64,000 nt of DNA, taken from assembly GCF_002933465.1 (NCBI RefSeq), contig NZ_PSZE01000008.1:230112-294111 (forward strand). The letters are read 5' to 3'. Below are positions 6,878 to 15,776 of this stretch, piece by piece. Every line of letters begins with the position of its first letter. The first letter of the stretch is position 1. Below the pieces are notes generated by a model that saw only the letters and a program-made list of their open reading frames with translations, was not told the origin of the DNA and ran no database searches. This stretch comes from Nocardia nova. GTDB lineage: Bacteria > Actinomycetota > Actinomycetes > Mycobacteriales > Mycobacteriaceae. The position numbers were made by a program, and so were the translations under genes.

Positions 6878-8449
6878 CTGGGGTGCTTGCGGGGCGTTCT
6901 TATCGGATTCCAGCGTCACCGGCACATCGACCTGACGGCCGTCGCGGATCAATTGGAAATTCACCGTCTCGCCGATCTGGTGGGACTGGACGGCGACGGT
7001 GAGTTCGGCCGGTTCGGTGACCTGCCGATCGCCCACCTTGACGATCACGTCGCCCTCGGCGATACCGGCCTTGGCGGCCGGGCTGTTGCCGACCACGTCG
7101 GCCACCGCGGCGCCACTCATGACGTCATTTTCGACCTGCTTGGTCTTCGCGCTGACGCCGAGCCACGGGTGGTACATCACGCCGTCGCGGATCAGGGTCT
7201 GCGAGACCCGCTGCACCAGATCCACGGGAATCGCGAAGCCGAGGCCGACCGACCCGCCGCTCTCGCTGCGGATGGCGGTGTTGATCCCGATCAACCGGCC
7301 CTCGCCGTCGACCAGGGCGCCGCCGGAGTTGCCGTGGTTGATCGCGGCATCGGTCTGCACGGCGTCGAAGGCGCCGGCGGTGTCGTCACCGGCCTCCGGG
7401 CTCTCCTGGATCGCGCGATGCAACGCGCTGACGATGCCGGAGGTGACGGTCTTGCTCAGGCCCAGCGGCGAGCCGATGGCCAGCACGTCGTCACCGACTT
7501 GCACATCGCTCGACTTTCCGAGCCGGGCCACGGTGAGGTTTTTCACGTCGACCTTCAGCACCGCGAGGTCGGTCTTCGGGTCGCGGCCGACCAGCCGGGC
7601 CGGGGCCTTGGTGCCGTCGGAGAAGGTGGCCTGGATCTTGGCCCGCCCGGATTTGTCCTGTGCCGCCATCGAGATGACGTGATTGTTGGTGACGATATAG
7701 CCGTTTCCGTCGATGACCACGCCGGAACCGAGGGCGCCGTTGTCGCCGACGGTCTCGCGGATCGAGACGACCGAGGGCAGCACCGCGTCGGCCACCTTGG
7801 CGACCTGGCTGTGTGGTTTGTCGGTGTTGCTCTCCTGCTGCAGCGCGATCTTGCGCGAGGTCAGCGCCCCGGTGTTCTCGGCCGTGAACCGGCCCACCAG
7901 GCCGCCGAGCACGCCGATGATCAGGGCCACCACACCCAGGACGGCCAATGCCTTGGGCGCTACCTTGCCGCCGAACAGTACTTCGCGGGCGCCGAGTTTG
8001 ACACCCGGCGGCAGCGGCTGCGGGGCGGGGGTGTGGATGGCGGGATCGCCGAGGCGGGCCGCGGCCGCGGGATCGCGCCAGGGATCGACCGGTGCGCCGC
8101 TATCGGGCGTGTCGGCTCCGGCGTCGGGATCGCGCTGCAGGAGTTCGTCCGAACCCGCGGGCCGTCCGAAGGCCTCGGCCAGCACCGCGTCCGGCGGGCG
8201 ATTGACCAATTCGGGAGTGTCGTGACGCGGCGCGGGTGCGGCCTGGGTGTGCGGTGCGAAGGATCCGGCCTGCCCGTCGGGGCGGCGGAAAGCGCGGGCG
8301 GTGTGGTTATCGATATCCGGGCGGTACACCGGGCGCGGCCCCAGCACGGGCGCGTCCGACGGCCTCAGGTTCCCCCTGGCCGCCGAATCCGATGAAGCGG
8401 ACGGCGTCGATTCGGTGGTCACGTTGGCAAACTCTACTTGCGCCACCAT
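6875..8449 (-). CDS. htrA: Membrane-anchored HtrA-family serine protease
   Basis: A 524-residue envelope protease. About 150 residues of Pro/Asp-rich cytoplasmic N terminus precede one membrane segment (about 167-188). The trypsin-like domain follows with His in TNNHVI (about 257), Asp in KTDLAV (about 294) and Ser in GNSGGAL (about 375), then one PDZ domain ending with VPVTLESDK. HtrA proteins degrade or refold misfolded periplasmic proteins; the mycobacterial counterpart Rv1223 is essential and belongs to the SigE stress regulon. ATG 8449 overlaps the rseA stop by 16 bases; GTG 8458 is an alternative. The overlap indicates coupling with the anti-sigma factor gene. Confidence 0.9.
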   Translation of the reverse strand: MVAQVEFANVTTESTPSASSDSAARGNLRPSDAPVLGPRPVYRPDIDNHTARAFRRPDGQAGSFAPHTQAAPAPRHDTPELVNRPPDAVLAEAFGRPAGSDELLQRDPDAGADTPDSGAPVDPWRDPAAAARLGDPAIHTPAPQPLPPGVKLGAREVLFGGKVAPKALAVLGVVALIIGVLGGLVGRFTAENTGALTSRKIALQQESNTDKPHSQVAKVADAVLPSVVSIRETVGDNGALGSGVVIDGNGYIVTNNHVISMAAQDKSGRAKIQATFSDGTKAPARLVGRDPKTDLAVLKVDVKNLTVARLGKSSDVQVGDDVLAIGSPLGLSKTVTSGIVSALHRAIQESPEAGDDTAGAFDAVQTDAAINHGNSGGALVDGEGRLIGINTAIRSESGGSVGLGFAIPVDLVQRVSQTLIRDGVMYHPWLGVSAKTKQVENDVMSGAAVADVVGNSPAAKAGIAEGDVIVKVGDRQVTEPAELTVAVQSHQIGETVNFQLIRDGRQVDVPVTLESDKNAPQAPQ

Positions 8450-8823
8450 CCCGTCCACCGCCTGCTCTCGAATCCCAATTCTCGATTCGAGGAGGAGGCG
8501 AAACGGAACGAATCCGCCCGCAGGCCGAAGAAACTCGCGCCGCGGGACATATTTTCGGCGCTACTTCCGGTCAGGTCGGCCAATGGAATTCGGCTGAGCG
8601 TGTCCTGCAGGTCGGTCGGCACGGAAATCTGCATTTGCGCGGCCCGGCGCAACGCCACCCGGGCCTGCTGCTGCGCCTCGACCTCGGCGGCGCATTCGGG
8701 GCAGCGGGACAGATGTTCGGCCGCGCGCAGATAGGCGTTCATTCTCAGCTCGCCGTCGACATATGCGACGACGGCCTCACTGGCCAGGTGTTCGGTGGGG
8801 GCGAAACGACCCTCGCCGGTCAT
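8434..8823 (-). CDS. rseA: Anti-sigma-E factor RseA (ZAS type)
   Basis: A 129-residue zinc-associated anti-sigma protein. The N-terminal helical domain has H-x3-C-x2-C (HLSRCPEC) around residues 37-44. Beyond about residue 75 there is no membrane segment, so it appears soluble like mycobacterial RseA. It holds SigE inactive until surface or redox stress frees it; in M. tuberculosis release uses phosphorylation by PknB and ClpC1P2 proteolysis. Start at ATG 8823 has GGAAGG about 12 bases upstream; the GTG at 8835 sits directly on that sequence and is less likely. Lies 65 bases after sigE and overlaps htrA. Confidence 0.88.
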   Translation of the reverse strand: MTGEGRFAPTEHLASEAVVAYVDGELRMNAYLRAAEHLSRCPECAAEVEAQQQARVALRRAAQMQISVPTDLQDTLSRIPLADLTGSSAENMSRGASFFGLRADSFRFASSSNRELGFESRRWTGWWRK

Positions 8824-8888
8824 ACGGATGCACACCCTTCCGACGGACTACAGCTTCGCCGGGCACGGCCGCGGCGATGCACCGCTGT

Positions 8889-9590
8889 TTACCCGACTTT
8901 CTCCTCAGCGGCGAACCGCTGCTGAGAACCATTATGCGCAAGGTATTCCCGCAGTGCCTGACGGCCGCGATGGATCCGGCTGCGCACGGTACCCAACTTC
9001 ACCCCGAGGGTAGCGCCGATCTCCTCGTAGGACAGGCCTTCGATATCGCACAGCACGACGGCCGCGCGGAACTCCGGAGCCAGCGCGTCGAGCGCCCGCT
9101 GCAGGTCCGGATCCAGCCGGGCATCGTGATAGACCTGCTCGGGCCCGGGACCTTCGGACGGCACCCGGTCGTAGTCCTCGGGCAGCGCCTCCATCCGGAT
9201 GCGGTTGCGTCGGCGGACCATGTCGAGGAACAGGTTCGTGGTGATCCGGTGCAGCCAGCCCTCGAACGTGCCGGGCTGGTAGTTCTGCAACGAGCGGAAG
9301 ACGCGGATGAACGTCTCCTGAGTGAGATCCTCGGCATCCTGCGGGTCTCCGGTCAGCCGGTAGGCCAGCCGATACACCCGGTCGGCGTGCTCGCGGACCA
9401 GCTCGTCCCAGGACGGCATCATGGTCCGGTCGCCGGTGGCGTCGAAGGCGGCGGTCCCGCTGAGGGCGTCGTCCGCGGCATCGCCCGCGACAGATTCGGC
9501 ATCGCCCGCGACAGATTCGGTATCGTCGAAGTCGGCGCCGTTCGCGACGACGGCCCGCGCTTGGGGACCGACTTCGGCTTCCGGACGCAC
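8889..9590 (-). CDS. sigE: ECF sigma factor SigE
   Basis: An ECF sigma factor with region 2 ([32 protein letters not shown] and an [13 protein letters not shown]-binding helix) and region 4 ([27 protein letters not shown]... [15 protein letters not shown]), almost identical in wording to M. tuberculosis SigE, including [10 protein letters not shown] before the core. It directs envelope-stress transcription. The start is uncertain. GTG 9590 gives 233 residues; GTG 9749 gives 286; ATG 9422 gives 177 and covers just the conserved core; and a perfect AGGAGGT at 9720-9726 points to the in-frame ATC at 9713 (274 residues). The N-terminal part contains a 21-base tandem duplication. M. tuberculosis SigE is also made from several starts. 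Confidence 0.88.
   Translation of the reverse strand: MRPEAEVGPQARAVVANGADFDDTESVAGDAESVAGDAADDALSGTAAFDATGDRTMMPSWDELVREHADRVYRLAYRLTGDPQDAEDLTQETFIRVFRSLQNYQPGTFEGWLHRITTNLFLDMVRRRNRIRMEALPEDYDRVPSEGPGPEQVYHDARLDPDLQRALDALAPEFRAAVVLCDIEGLSYEEIGATLGVKLGTVRSRIHRGRQALREYLAHNGSQQRFAAEEKVG
9478..9519. repeat. Tandem 21-bp duplication in the sigE N-terminal region
   Basis: Two perfect adjacent 21-base copies (9478-9498 and 9499-9519). In the sigE frame they encode ESVAGDA twice. The copies are identical, so the duplication looks recent, and it lies before the conserved sigma core. Confidence 0.9.
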
Positions 9591-9779
9591 CTCGACTTCG
9601 GTACGGACATCGCTACGAGCGGCACCAGGCAACTCGTAATCGGCCGAGACGCCGATCGGCAGACTCGACTCGGGCAGGGTGGCGTGCTCGCGCGCCGCAT
9701 CGACCTTGTGGATGGGGTGACCTCCTACTCGGGACCGTGGTAGGCGCACGACGAGTGGTGGTCGTCGCGTACCGGGTAC

Positions 9780-9805
9780 AACCCCGGACCTGAGTCCGGT
9801 GTTCC
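9780..9805 (-). promoter_or_regulatory. ECF-type promoter of sigE (GGAAC-N18-GTT) with embedded dyad
   Basis: On the minus strand GGAAC (9805-9801) and GTT (9782-9780) are separated by 18 bases, matching the SigH/SigE consensus of mycobacteria. The spacer contains the hairpin CCGGAC-N4-GTCCGG (9784-9799), a possible operator or structured 5' element. Autoregulation or SigH control of sigE is the inference. Confidence 0.5.
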
Positions 9806-9943
9806 CGGGCGCCGTCCGGCGGTCGGCCGGCCCTTGCTTGGTCAATACTCTGACGGTTCCCGATGTGCCGGTGGTATGGGGAGGCTGAGGGACACCTGAG
9901 AAAAAGAGCGGGCCGTCGTCGCGCCCCCGGACTGTCACGCCGT

Positions 9944-9949
9944 TAGCCT
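9944..9949 (+). promoter_or_regulatory. -10 hexamer TAGCCT, leaderless promoter
   Basis: TAGCCT with 7 bases to the GTG at 9957; no Shine-Dalgarno. Confidence 0.5.
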
Positions 9950-9956
9950 CATATTC

Positions 9957-10604
9957 GTGAGCCACATCCCAGCGGCATCGGCCCTGCAGCGCAACCTCGC
10001 CTACGTGGAGGAATCCGTGGTCGAGGACGAGATCCTCATCGCCGCGCGGGAGCGGGCCACGGAACTGGGCGCCGCGCCGGTACCGCCGTCGGTGGGAGCG
10101 CTGCTCAGTATGTACGCCCAGCTGCTCGGCGCCCGAGCGGTGGTCGAGGTCGGCACCGGCGCCGGAATCAGCGGCCTGTGGCTGCTCGATGGCATGCGTG
10201 AGGACGGCACGCTGACCACGATCGACTCCGAGCCGGAACATCAGCGTGCGGCCAAGGACGCTTTCCGCGCCGCCGATATCGCGCCCGCGCGTACCCGGCT
10301 GATCAACGGCCGGGCTCTGGATGTGCTGCCACGGCTCGCCGACGGCGCCTACGATCTGGTGTTCATCGACGCGGCCCCGCTCGAACATCCGCAATACGTC
10401 GAGCAGGCCGTACGTTTGCTGCGCGAGGGCGGGGCGGTGCTGATGTACAACGCCCTGCTGGGCGGGCGGGTGCCCGATCCGGCGCAGCGCGATGCCGCGA
10501 CCCAGGCGGTGCGGGCTGCGACCCGGGCGGTGGCCGAGGACCCCGACCTGACCAGCGTGCTGATCCCGGTCGGCGACGGGCTGCTCTGCGCCTCGCGCGG
10601 CTAG
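9957..10604 (+). CDS. SAM-dependent O-methyltransferase
   Basis: A 215-residue class I methyltransferase of the cation-dependent O-methyltransferase family, the same length as its mycobacterial neighbour Rv1220c. Motif I reads [15 protein letters not shown] (about 62-76), the acidic loop is TIDSEPEHQ, and DLVFIDA (about 139-145) supplies the metal/substrate carboxylates. The physiological substrate is unknown; members methylate catechols and phenolic compounds. It is divergent from sigE, exactly as in M. tuberculosis, although the whole block is inverted here. The fixed pairing with sigE across genera suggests a stress-related role, which is inference. Confidence 0.85.
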   Translation: MSHIPAASALQRNLAYVEESVVEDEILIAARERATELGAAPVPPSVGALLSMYAQLLGARAVVEVGTGAGISGLWLLDGMREDGTLTTIDSEPEHQRAAKDAFRAADIAPARTRLINGRALDVLPRLADGAYDLVFIDAAPLEHPQYVEQAVRLLREGGAVLMYNALLGGRVPDPAQRDAATQAVRAATRAVAEDPDLTSVLIPVGDGLLCASRG

Positions 10605-10723
10605 TCGCCGTTCGCCGGTTGTCCGGCGGTTCGATCGGGCCGGTGCCGGAATTAGCTCGCGCAATGCTGTCGACCTGCGCATTCGGCTTTCGAAATTTGT
10701 CTCGTGCCGAGTCTTGCGTGCGG

Positions 10724-10759
10724 ATTGAACGAGTGTTTAGTATATTGAACATGTGTTTA
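10724..10759. promoter_or_regulatory. Two direct repeats, probable TetR operator and promoter
   Basis: ATTGAAC-GAGTGTTTA at 10724-10739 and ATTGAAC-ATGTGTTTA at 10744-10759 differ at two positions and are spaced 20 bases, about two helical turns. Each is a loose palindrome (GAAC..GTTT). They flank the -10 hexamer TAGTAT (10738-10743) and cover the transcription and translation start of the TetR gene, so binding should repress it and the downstream transporter. Confidence 0.65.
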
Positions 10760-11406
10760 AGGGAGCAGCCGTACCGGAAGGATCCGCCTCGGATCTGAGC
10801 ACGCCCGCCCGCATCCGGGACGCGGCGATCGTCGTCTTCGGAGAAGAGGGATTCGGGGTCGGGGTGCGGGCCATCGCCAAGGCGGCGGGGGTTTCGCCCG
10901 GACTCGTCAATCACCACTTCGGTTCCAAGGAGGGCCTGCGCGAGGCGTGTGACGAGCACGTACGGGCCGTCGTCCGGGCCGCGAAGACGGAATACGTCCA
11001 GCAGCCCTCGCCGAGTTCGACCCTGAAGGCCCTCGCCGAAATCGAGGAGTTCGCGCCCTACATCGCGTATCTGATGCGCAGCTTCCAGGCCGGCGGAACG
11101 CTGATGACCTCGCTGTTCGATCAGATGCGCGCGGATGTGGAGTCCTACCTCGAGGTTGGTATCGAGGCCGGCACATTGCGCCGGCCCAGAGACGTAACGG
11201 CGACGGCGAACTATCTGGCGGTGCAGAACGGCGGCGGATTCTTCTTCTACCTGCAGCTTTACGCCGCCCGCCATGAAGGAAAGCTCGACTTTCGAAAAGC
11301 GCTGCGCGAGTACGCCGACCAGATGATGCTGCCGGCCATCGAGGCCAACACCCACGGCCTGTTCGCCGATTCCTCGGTGCTCGACTCGTTGCTCGCCGAA
11401 ATGTGA
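10753..11406 (+). CDS. TetR-family repressor of an ABC exporter
   Basis: A 217-residue TetR regulator. The DNA-binding domain is at about 17-65 (ARIRDAAIVVFGEEGFGVGVRAIAKAAGVSPGLVNHHF...SKEGL), with a variable ligand domain after it. It corresponds to Rv1219c of M. tuberculosis, which represses the Rv1217c-Rv1218c multidrug ABC exporter. The same three genes follow one another here. GTG 10753 lies inside the second operator copy; no Shine-Dalgarno is present and TAGTAT ends 9 bases before it, so the mRNA is probably leaderless. Separated by 24 bases from the ATPase gene. Confidence 0.88.
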   Translation: MFKGAAVPEGSASDLSTPARIRDAAIVVFGEEGFGVGVRAIAKAAGVSPGLVNHHFGSKEGLREACDEHVRAVVRAAKTEYVQQPSPSSTLKALAEIEEFAPYIAYLMRSFQAGGTLMTSLFDQMRADVESYLEVGIEAGTLRRPRDVTATANYLAVQNGGGFFFYLQLYAARHEGKLDFRKALREYADQMMLPAIEANTHGLFADSSVLDSLLAEM

Positions 11407-11430
11407 ACCCTTATCTCGCAAGGAGATTCG

Positions 11431-12396
11431 ATGTCATCGGCAATCGAGGTCCGGAAGTTGCACAAGCACTTCGGATCGGTACGCGCCCTGGACGGCCTCG
11501 ACCTCGAGGTCGCCGAGGGAGAGGTGCACGGCTTCCTCGGGCCCAACGGGGCCGGCAAGTCGACCACCATTCGCATTCTGCTCGGCATCCTGGCGCGCAC
11601 CTCGGGGCAGGCCCGGGTGCTGGGGCGCGATCCGTGGACCGATGCGGTCGAGCTGCATCGCGATATCGCCTACGTCCCGGGCGATGTCACGCTGTGGCCG
11701 TCGCTGTCGGGTGGGGAGACGATCGATCTGCTGGCGCGGATGCGGGGCGGCATCGATACCGGGCGCCGCGCCGAGATGATCGAGCGCTTCGAACTCGATC
11801 CGCGCAAGAAGGCGCGCGCATACTCCAAGGGCAACCGGCAGAAGGTCGCGCTCGTCTCCGCCTTCTCCTCGAACGCGCGACTGCTGCTGCTCGACGAACC
11901 GACCTCGGGCCTGGATCCGTTGATGGAACAGGTCTTTCGCGAATGTGCGCGAGAGGCGGCCGGGCGCGGCGCCACCGTGCTGCTGTCGAGCCACATCCTC
12001 TCCGAGGTGGAGGCGCTGTGCGATCGAGTAACGATCATTCGCGCCGGTAAGACCGTCGAGAGCGGCACTCTGGCCGAGATGCGTCATCTCAGCCGCACGT
12101 CGATCACGGCCGAACTCATCGGCGACCCGGGCGCTATCGGCGCCATCGCGGGCGTCGAGGATGTGACGATCGAGGACCACACGCTGCACTGCCAGGTCGA
12201 CAGCGAACATCTGGGCGAACTGATCCGGGTGCTCGGCGACGCCGGAGTCCGCAGCCTCGTCAGTCAGCCGCCGACTCTGGAAGAGCTGTTCCTGCGCCAT
12301 TATTCGCTCGCCGGCGACGCGCCGGCCGATGCCCGGCGACCGGCGCGCACCTCCGCGTCGCGGGACGAGCAGGCATTGAGCGAGGCGACGAAATGA
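11431..12396 (+). CDS. ABC exporter ATP-binding protein
   Basis: A 321-residue nucleotide-binding subunit of the DrrA/tetronasin-resistance type. Walker [10 protein letters not shown] (about 38-46), Walker [13 protein letters not shown] (about 151-162) and the H-loop SSHIL are intact. The signature motif is YSKGNRQK in place of LSGGQ, as in other members of this exporter class. The C-terminal part past residue 225 is the extra domain typical of DrrA-like ATPases. It ends ATGA with the permease start. The homologous Rv1217c-Rv1218c pair exports several antibiotics and inhibitor leads. Start preceded by AAGGAG at 11420-11425. Confidence 0.9.
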   Translation: MSSAIEVRKLHKHFGSVRALDGLDLEVAEGEVHGFLGPNGAGKSTTIRILLGILARTSGQARVLGRDPWTDAVELHRDIAYVPGDVTLWPSLSGGETIDLLARMRGGIDTGRRAEMIERFELDPRKKARAYSKGNRQKVALVSAFSSNARLLLLDEPTSGLDPLMEQVFRECAREAAGRGATVLLSSHILSEVEALCDRVTIIRAGKTVESGTLAEMRHLSRTSITAELIGDPGAIGAIAGVEDVTIEDHTLHCQVDSEHLGELIRVLGDAGVRSLVSQPPTLEELFLRHYSLAGDAPADARRPARTSASRDEQALSEATK

Positions 12397-14051
12397 CCAC
12401 CGCGACCCTCGACCGCCCGCACGGCGGATTCGCCGAACGCTCCACCCGCTCTTCGGATTTCACCGGCACCGGGCAACTGCTGCGCCTGTATCTGCGGCGG
12501 GACCGGATCGTCTTGCCGCTGTGGGTGCTGCTGCTCTCGGCGCCGCTGGGCAGCGTCTACGTCTCCAGCGTGAAGAATCTGTACTCGTCGCCGGCCGATC
12601 TGCAGAATTTCGCGCACACCATCCTGTCCAGCCCGGCACAGCTGGCGTTGTACGGCCCGATCTACAACACCAGCATCGGTGCGTCCGGCGTGTGGAAAGC
12701 GGGGGCGTTCTACACCCTGATCGGCATCGCCATCATTCTCACCGTCATCCGGCACACCCGCGCCGAGGAGGAGACCGGACGCGAGGAGCTGCTCGCCTCG
12801 ACCCGGGTGGGCCGCTTCGCCGCCCTGTCCGCGACCCTGCTGCTGACCTGCGCCGCCTGCGTGGCGGTCGGAATCGTCGCGACGCTGAGCATCGCCTCGT
12901 CGGGAGTGCCGTTCGACGGCTCGCTGGCCTTCGGCGCGGCGCTGGCTGCCGCGGGCATCGTCTTCGCGGCTGTCGCCGCGGTCGCCGCGCAGCTGAGTGC
13001 GAGCGCACGGCTGTCGCGCGGCATCGCCCTCGCGGTGCTCGCGGCGACCTTCACTCTGCGTGCCATCGGTGACGCGCGGGCCGGTGACGGTCCCACCGAC
13101 ATCCTCACCTGGCTGTCGCCGCAGGGCTGGTCCCTGCAGGTCCGCCCCTTCGCGGGCGATCGCTGGTGGGTGCTGCTGTTGCACGCGGTGACCACCGTGG
13201 TGTTGATCGCGGTCGCCTATGCGCTGCTGCGGCGGCGCGACATGGGGGCCGGCCTGATCGCCGACCGGCCCGGTCCCACGGTCGGATCGGCCCTGCTGAG
13301 CGGGCCGTTCGGGCTGGCCTGGCGGTTGCAGCGCGGCACCCTGGCGGCATGGACGGTCGGGCTCGCGCTCTACGGTCTGCTCATCGGCAGCGTGGTTCAC
13401 GGCATCGGTGACGAGATCGGCTCCAGCCAGACCGTACGCGACATCATCGCCCGGCTCGGCGGTTCGCAGGGGGTGGAACAGGCCTTTCTGAACACCGCCT
13501 TCTCAATCGTCGGCCTGGGCGCGGCGGCCTTCTCGATCTCGGCCGCGCTGCGGATGTACGCGGAGGAGAGCGACGATCGCGCCGAAACCGTCCTCACCGG
13601 CGCCGTCGGCCGAATTCGCTGGGCCGCAAGCCATCTGATCTTCGCCTTCGGCGGTCCGGTGGTGGCGCTGTTCGTCTCCGGCGTGATCGGCGGCCTGGCC
13701 TACGGGATCGCCGCATCGGATCTGGGCGGCAGGTTCCCGCAGGCGCTGGAAGCGGCGATGATCCAGATTCCCGCGGTATGGGTGTTCACCGCGATCACCG
13801 TGCTGCTGTTCGGACTGCTGCCGCGCTGGACTCCGGTGGCGTGGGGTTTGTTCACCGCGGGGGTGGCGATCTATCTGCTCGGCTCGATCTCCGGTATGCC
13901 GCAATGGGTTCTGGACCTCAACCCCTACGGTCATCTGCCGAAACTGCCGGCGGAGGATTTCCGCGCGGTGCCGGTCATCGTGCTGCTGGTGCTCGCGGCG
14001 CTGATCACCGCGGTCGGACTCGTGGGCTGGCGCCGGCGCGATCTGCGCTGA
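12393..14051 (+). CDS. ABC exporter permease
   Basis: A 552-residue integral membrane protein with about 12 hydrophobic segments in two similar halves (first half from residue 32, second from about 300), the architecture of tetronasin/anthracycline-type exporters with both membrane domains fused. The first membrane half carries a short cytoplasmic [19 protein letters not shown] loop, repeated in related form in the second half ([19 protein letters not shown]); this internal similarity supports an ancient duplication. It is coupled to the ATPase by a four-base overlap. Substrates cannot be read from sequence; drugs or lipids are likely. Confidence 0.88.
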   Translation: MTTATLDRPHGGFAERSTRSSDFTGTGQLLRLYLRRDRIVLPLWVLLLSAPLGSVYVSSVKNLYSSPADLQNFAHTILSSPAQLALYGPIYNTSIGASGVWKAGAFYTLIGIAIILTVIRHTRAEEETGREELLASTRVGRFAALSATLLLTCAACVAVGIVATLSIASSGVPFDGSLAFGAALAAAGIVFAAVAAVAAQLSASARLSRGIALAVLAATFTLRAIGDARAGDGPTDILTWLSPQGWSLQVRPFAGDRWWVLLLHAVTTVVLIAVAYALLRRRDMGAGLIADRPGPTVGSALLSGPFGLAWRLQRGTLAAWTVGLALYGLLIGSVVHGIGDEIGSSQTVRDIIARLGGSQGVEQAFLNTAFSIVGLGAAAFSISAALRMYAEESDDRAETVLTGAVGRIRWAASHLIFAFGGPVVALFVSGVIGGLAYGIAASDLGGRFPQALEAAMIQIPAVWVFTAITVLLFGLLPRWTPVAWGLFTAGVAIYLLGSISGMPQWVLDLNPYGHLPKLPAEDFRAVPVIVLLVLAALITAVGLVGWRRRDLR

Positions 14052-14181
14052 TCCGCAAGGCATTTCACCGCCCGGTCGCTCCCGCCCCCGGAGCGCCGGG
14101 CGGCACTTTCCGTGGCCGGGATCGGGGTGCTGCCGATACCATTGGCACAGTGGGTAATTCGGCGGTACCGGGAGGCGGGGA

Positions 14182-14430
14182 GTGTACGAGCGCGGAATCC
14201 TGATCGAGGTCGCGCCTCGCGGATGGCTGGTCCTGGCTCTTGTCAGCCTCGGCGCGGCGGTCTTCGTGGCACTGCTGGTGATGTTGCTGGTCAGTGGCGA
14301 CAACTTCGACGATCCGTCGAGATATCCGAGAGTCCCGCACGGTACCTGTGCGCCGTTCTGTTACACGCCGGAAAGTCCGGGCGTCACCGAACCGGCCCCG
14401 CCACCGCAGTATCCGATGCCGGGTCGCTGA
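14182..14430 (+). CDS. Small single-span membrane protein
   Basis: An 82-residue protein with one clear membrane segment (about 13-40, WLVLALVSLGAAVFVALLVML) and an extracytoplasmic Pro-rich tail with two Cys (CAPFC). GTG 14182 has GGAGGCGGGG at 14171-14180. No family recognised. It lies 130 bases after the ABC permease and convergent to glgC. It could be an accessory of the exporter, but nothing in the sequence proves this. Confidence 0.6.
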   Translation: MYERGILIEVAPRGWLVLALVSLGAAVFVALLVMLLVSGDNFDDPSRYPRVPHGTCAPFCYTPESPGVTEPAPPPQYPMPGR

Positions 14431-14457
14431 GCCGGCTGCTCGGCTCGAATTCGGAGC

Positions 14458-15672
14458 TCAGACCCAGACGCCCTTGCCGACGGTGACCACGCCGCCGTTG
14501 CTCACGGCGAACCGCTCGCGGTCGCGGTCCAGATCGACGCCGATGATCTCGCCCTCGCCGACCATCACGTTCTTGTCCAGGATCGCGTGCCGCACCACCG
14601 CACCGCGGCCGATCCGCACCCCGGGCATCAGCACACTGCCCTCCACGGTCGCCCCGTCCTCGATGAACACATTCGAGCTCAGCACCGAATTGCGCACCGT
14701 CGCCGCGGACAGAATGCTGCCCGCACCCACGATGCACTCCTGGGCGAGCCCGCCCTGCGCGAATTTCGCCGGCGCCAAGTTCTCCGCCGTGCCTCGAATG
14801 GGCCAGTGCTTGTTGTAGAGATTGAAGATCGGGTGCACCGAGACCAGATCCATATGCGCTGCGTAGAAGGCGTCGATCGTCCCGACGTCGCGCCAGTAGC
14901 CGCGGTCGCGGTCCGTGGAGCCGGGAACGTCGTTGCGCGCGAAATCGTAGACGCCGGCCTGCCCCTGGGCGACCAGCGCCGGAATGATGTCGCCGCCCAT
15001 GTCGTGATCGGAATCGACATCATCGGCATCGGCGCGGATCGCGTCGACCAGCACCTTCGTGGTGAAGACGTAATTGCCCATCGAGGCGAAGGTCACATTC
15101 GGATCGTCGGGCGTGCCGGGCGGATGTACCGGTTTCTCCAGAAATTGCGTGATGCGGCCCGATTCGTCGGAATCGATACAGCCGAAAGCGCTGGCCTCGC
15201 TGCGCGGCACCCGAATTCCGGCCACGGTCACTCCCGCACCGGAATCGATGTGATGGGCGACCATCTGTTCGGGATCCATGCGATAGACGTGGTCGGCGCC
15301 GAACACCACGATGTAGTCGGGGTCCTCGTCGTAGATCAGATTCAGCGACTGCATGATCGCGTCGGCGCTGCCGGTATACCAGCGCGGCCCCAGCCGCTGC
15401 TGGGCCGGGACCGGAGTGATGTATTCGCCGCCGAAGCCGGACAGGCGCCAGGTCTGGGAGATGTGCCGGTCCAGGGAATGCGATTTGTACTGGGTCAGCA
15501 CACAGATGCGCAGATACCCGGCGTTGACGAGGTTGGAGAGGACGAAGTCGATCAGGCGGTACGCGCCCCCGAACGGGACCGCCGGCTTGGCGCGGTCCTT
15601 GGTGAGGGGAAAGAGTCGTTTGCCCTCACCACCGGCTAGCACTACTCCGAGTACGTGCGGCTGGCTCCTCAC
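14458..15672 (-). CDS. glgC: Glucose-1-phosphate adenylyltransferase
   Basis: 404 residues, identical in length to mycobacterial GlgC. Seen are the pyrophosphorylase loop [55 protein letters not shown], and a C-terminal left-handed beta-helix. It makes ADP-glucose for GlgM and glycogen/capsular glucan synthesis. The frame is open for 16 further codons upstream, but GTG 15672 is chosen because TAGGTT lies exactly 7 bases before it and the length then matches the family. Divergent from glgM across 104 bases. Confidence 0.95.
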   Translation of the reverse strand: MRSQPHVLGVVLAGGEGKRLFPLTKDRAKPAVPFGGAYRLIDFVLSNLVNAGYLRICVLTQYKSHSLDRHISQTWRLSGFGGEYITPVPAQQRLGPRWYTGSADAIMQSLNLIYDEDPDYIVVFGADHVYRMDPEQMVAHHIDSGAGVTVAGIRVPRSEASAFGCIDSDESGRITQFLEKPVHPPGTPDDPNVTFASMGNYVFTTKVLVDAIRADADDVDSDHDMGGDIIPALVAQGQAGVYDFARNDVPGSTDRDRGYWRDVGTIDAFYAAHMDLVSVHPIFNLYNKHWPIRGTAENLAPAKFAQGGLAQECIVGAGSILSAATVRNSVLSSNVFIEDGATVEGSVLMPGVRIGRGAVVRHAILDKNVMVGEGEIIGVDLDRDRERFAVSNGGVVTVGKGVWV

Positions 15673-15679
15673 GGAATTC

Positions 15680-15685
15680 AACCTA
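15680..15685 (-). promoter_or_regulatory. -10 hexamer TAGGTT of glgC
   Basis: TAGGTT on the minus strand, 7 bases before GTG 15672. The glgM promoter has the same hexamer in the other direction 80 bases away, so the two genes share a short divergent control region. Confidence 0.6.
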
Positions 15686-15764
15686 CCGTCCCAGGCCACG
15701 GCGTGTCCGACGCGGTTCACTCCGGCGTGGCCGGGCAGGTGTGGTGGGACGGGGGCGCACGGAT

Positions 15765-15770
15765 TAGGTT
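15765..15770 (+). promoter_or_regulatory. -10 hexamer TAGGTT of glgM
   Basis: TAGGTT, 6 bases before GTG 15777; no Shine-Dalgarno, leaderless type. Confidence 0.55.
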
Positions 15771-15776
15771 GGACCG

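Larger units (their letters stand above)
9591..9956. other. sigE / O-methyltransferase divergent region
   Basis: About 366 bases with no gene I can support. It holds the sigE leader with an orphan AGGAGGT (9720-9726), an ECF-type promoter for sigE (9780-9805) containing a dyad, and the leaderless -10 of the O-methyltransferase (9944-9949). Confidence 0.6.

Noticed and set aside
6596..8395. A 599-codon plus-strand frame opposite htrA and tatB
   Set aside because: Antisense shadow of high-GC coding sequence, rich in Asp, His and Gly with no domain.
8889..10682. A 597-codon minus-strand frame including sigE
   Set aside because: Only the last third is SigE. The upstream part runs antisense through the O-methyltransferase gene and has no family sequence.
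14429..14446. Hairpin GAGCCG/CGGCTC as terminator between the small membrane gene and glgC
   Set aside because: Only six base pairs in very GC-rich DNA; too weak to call.
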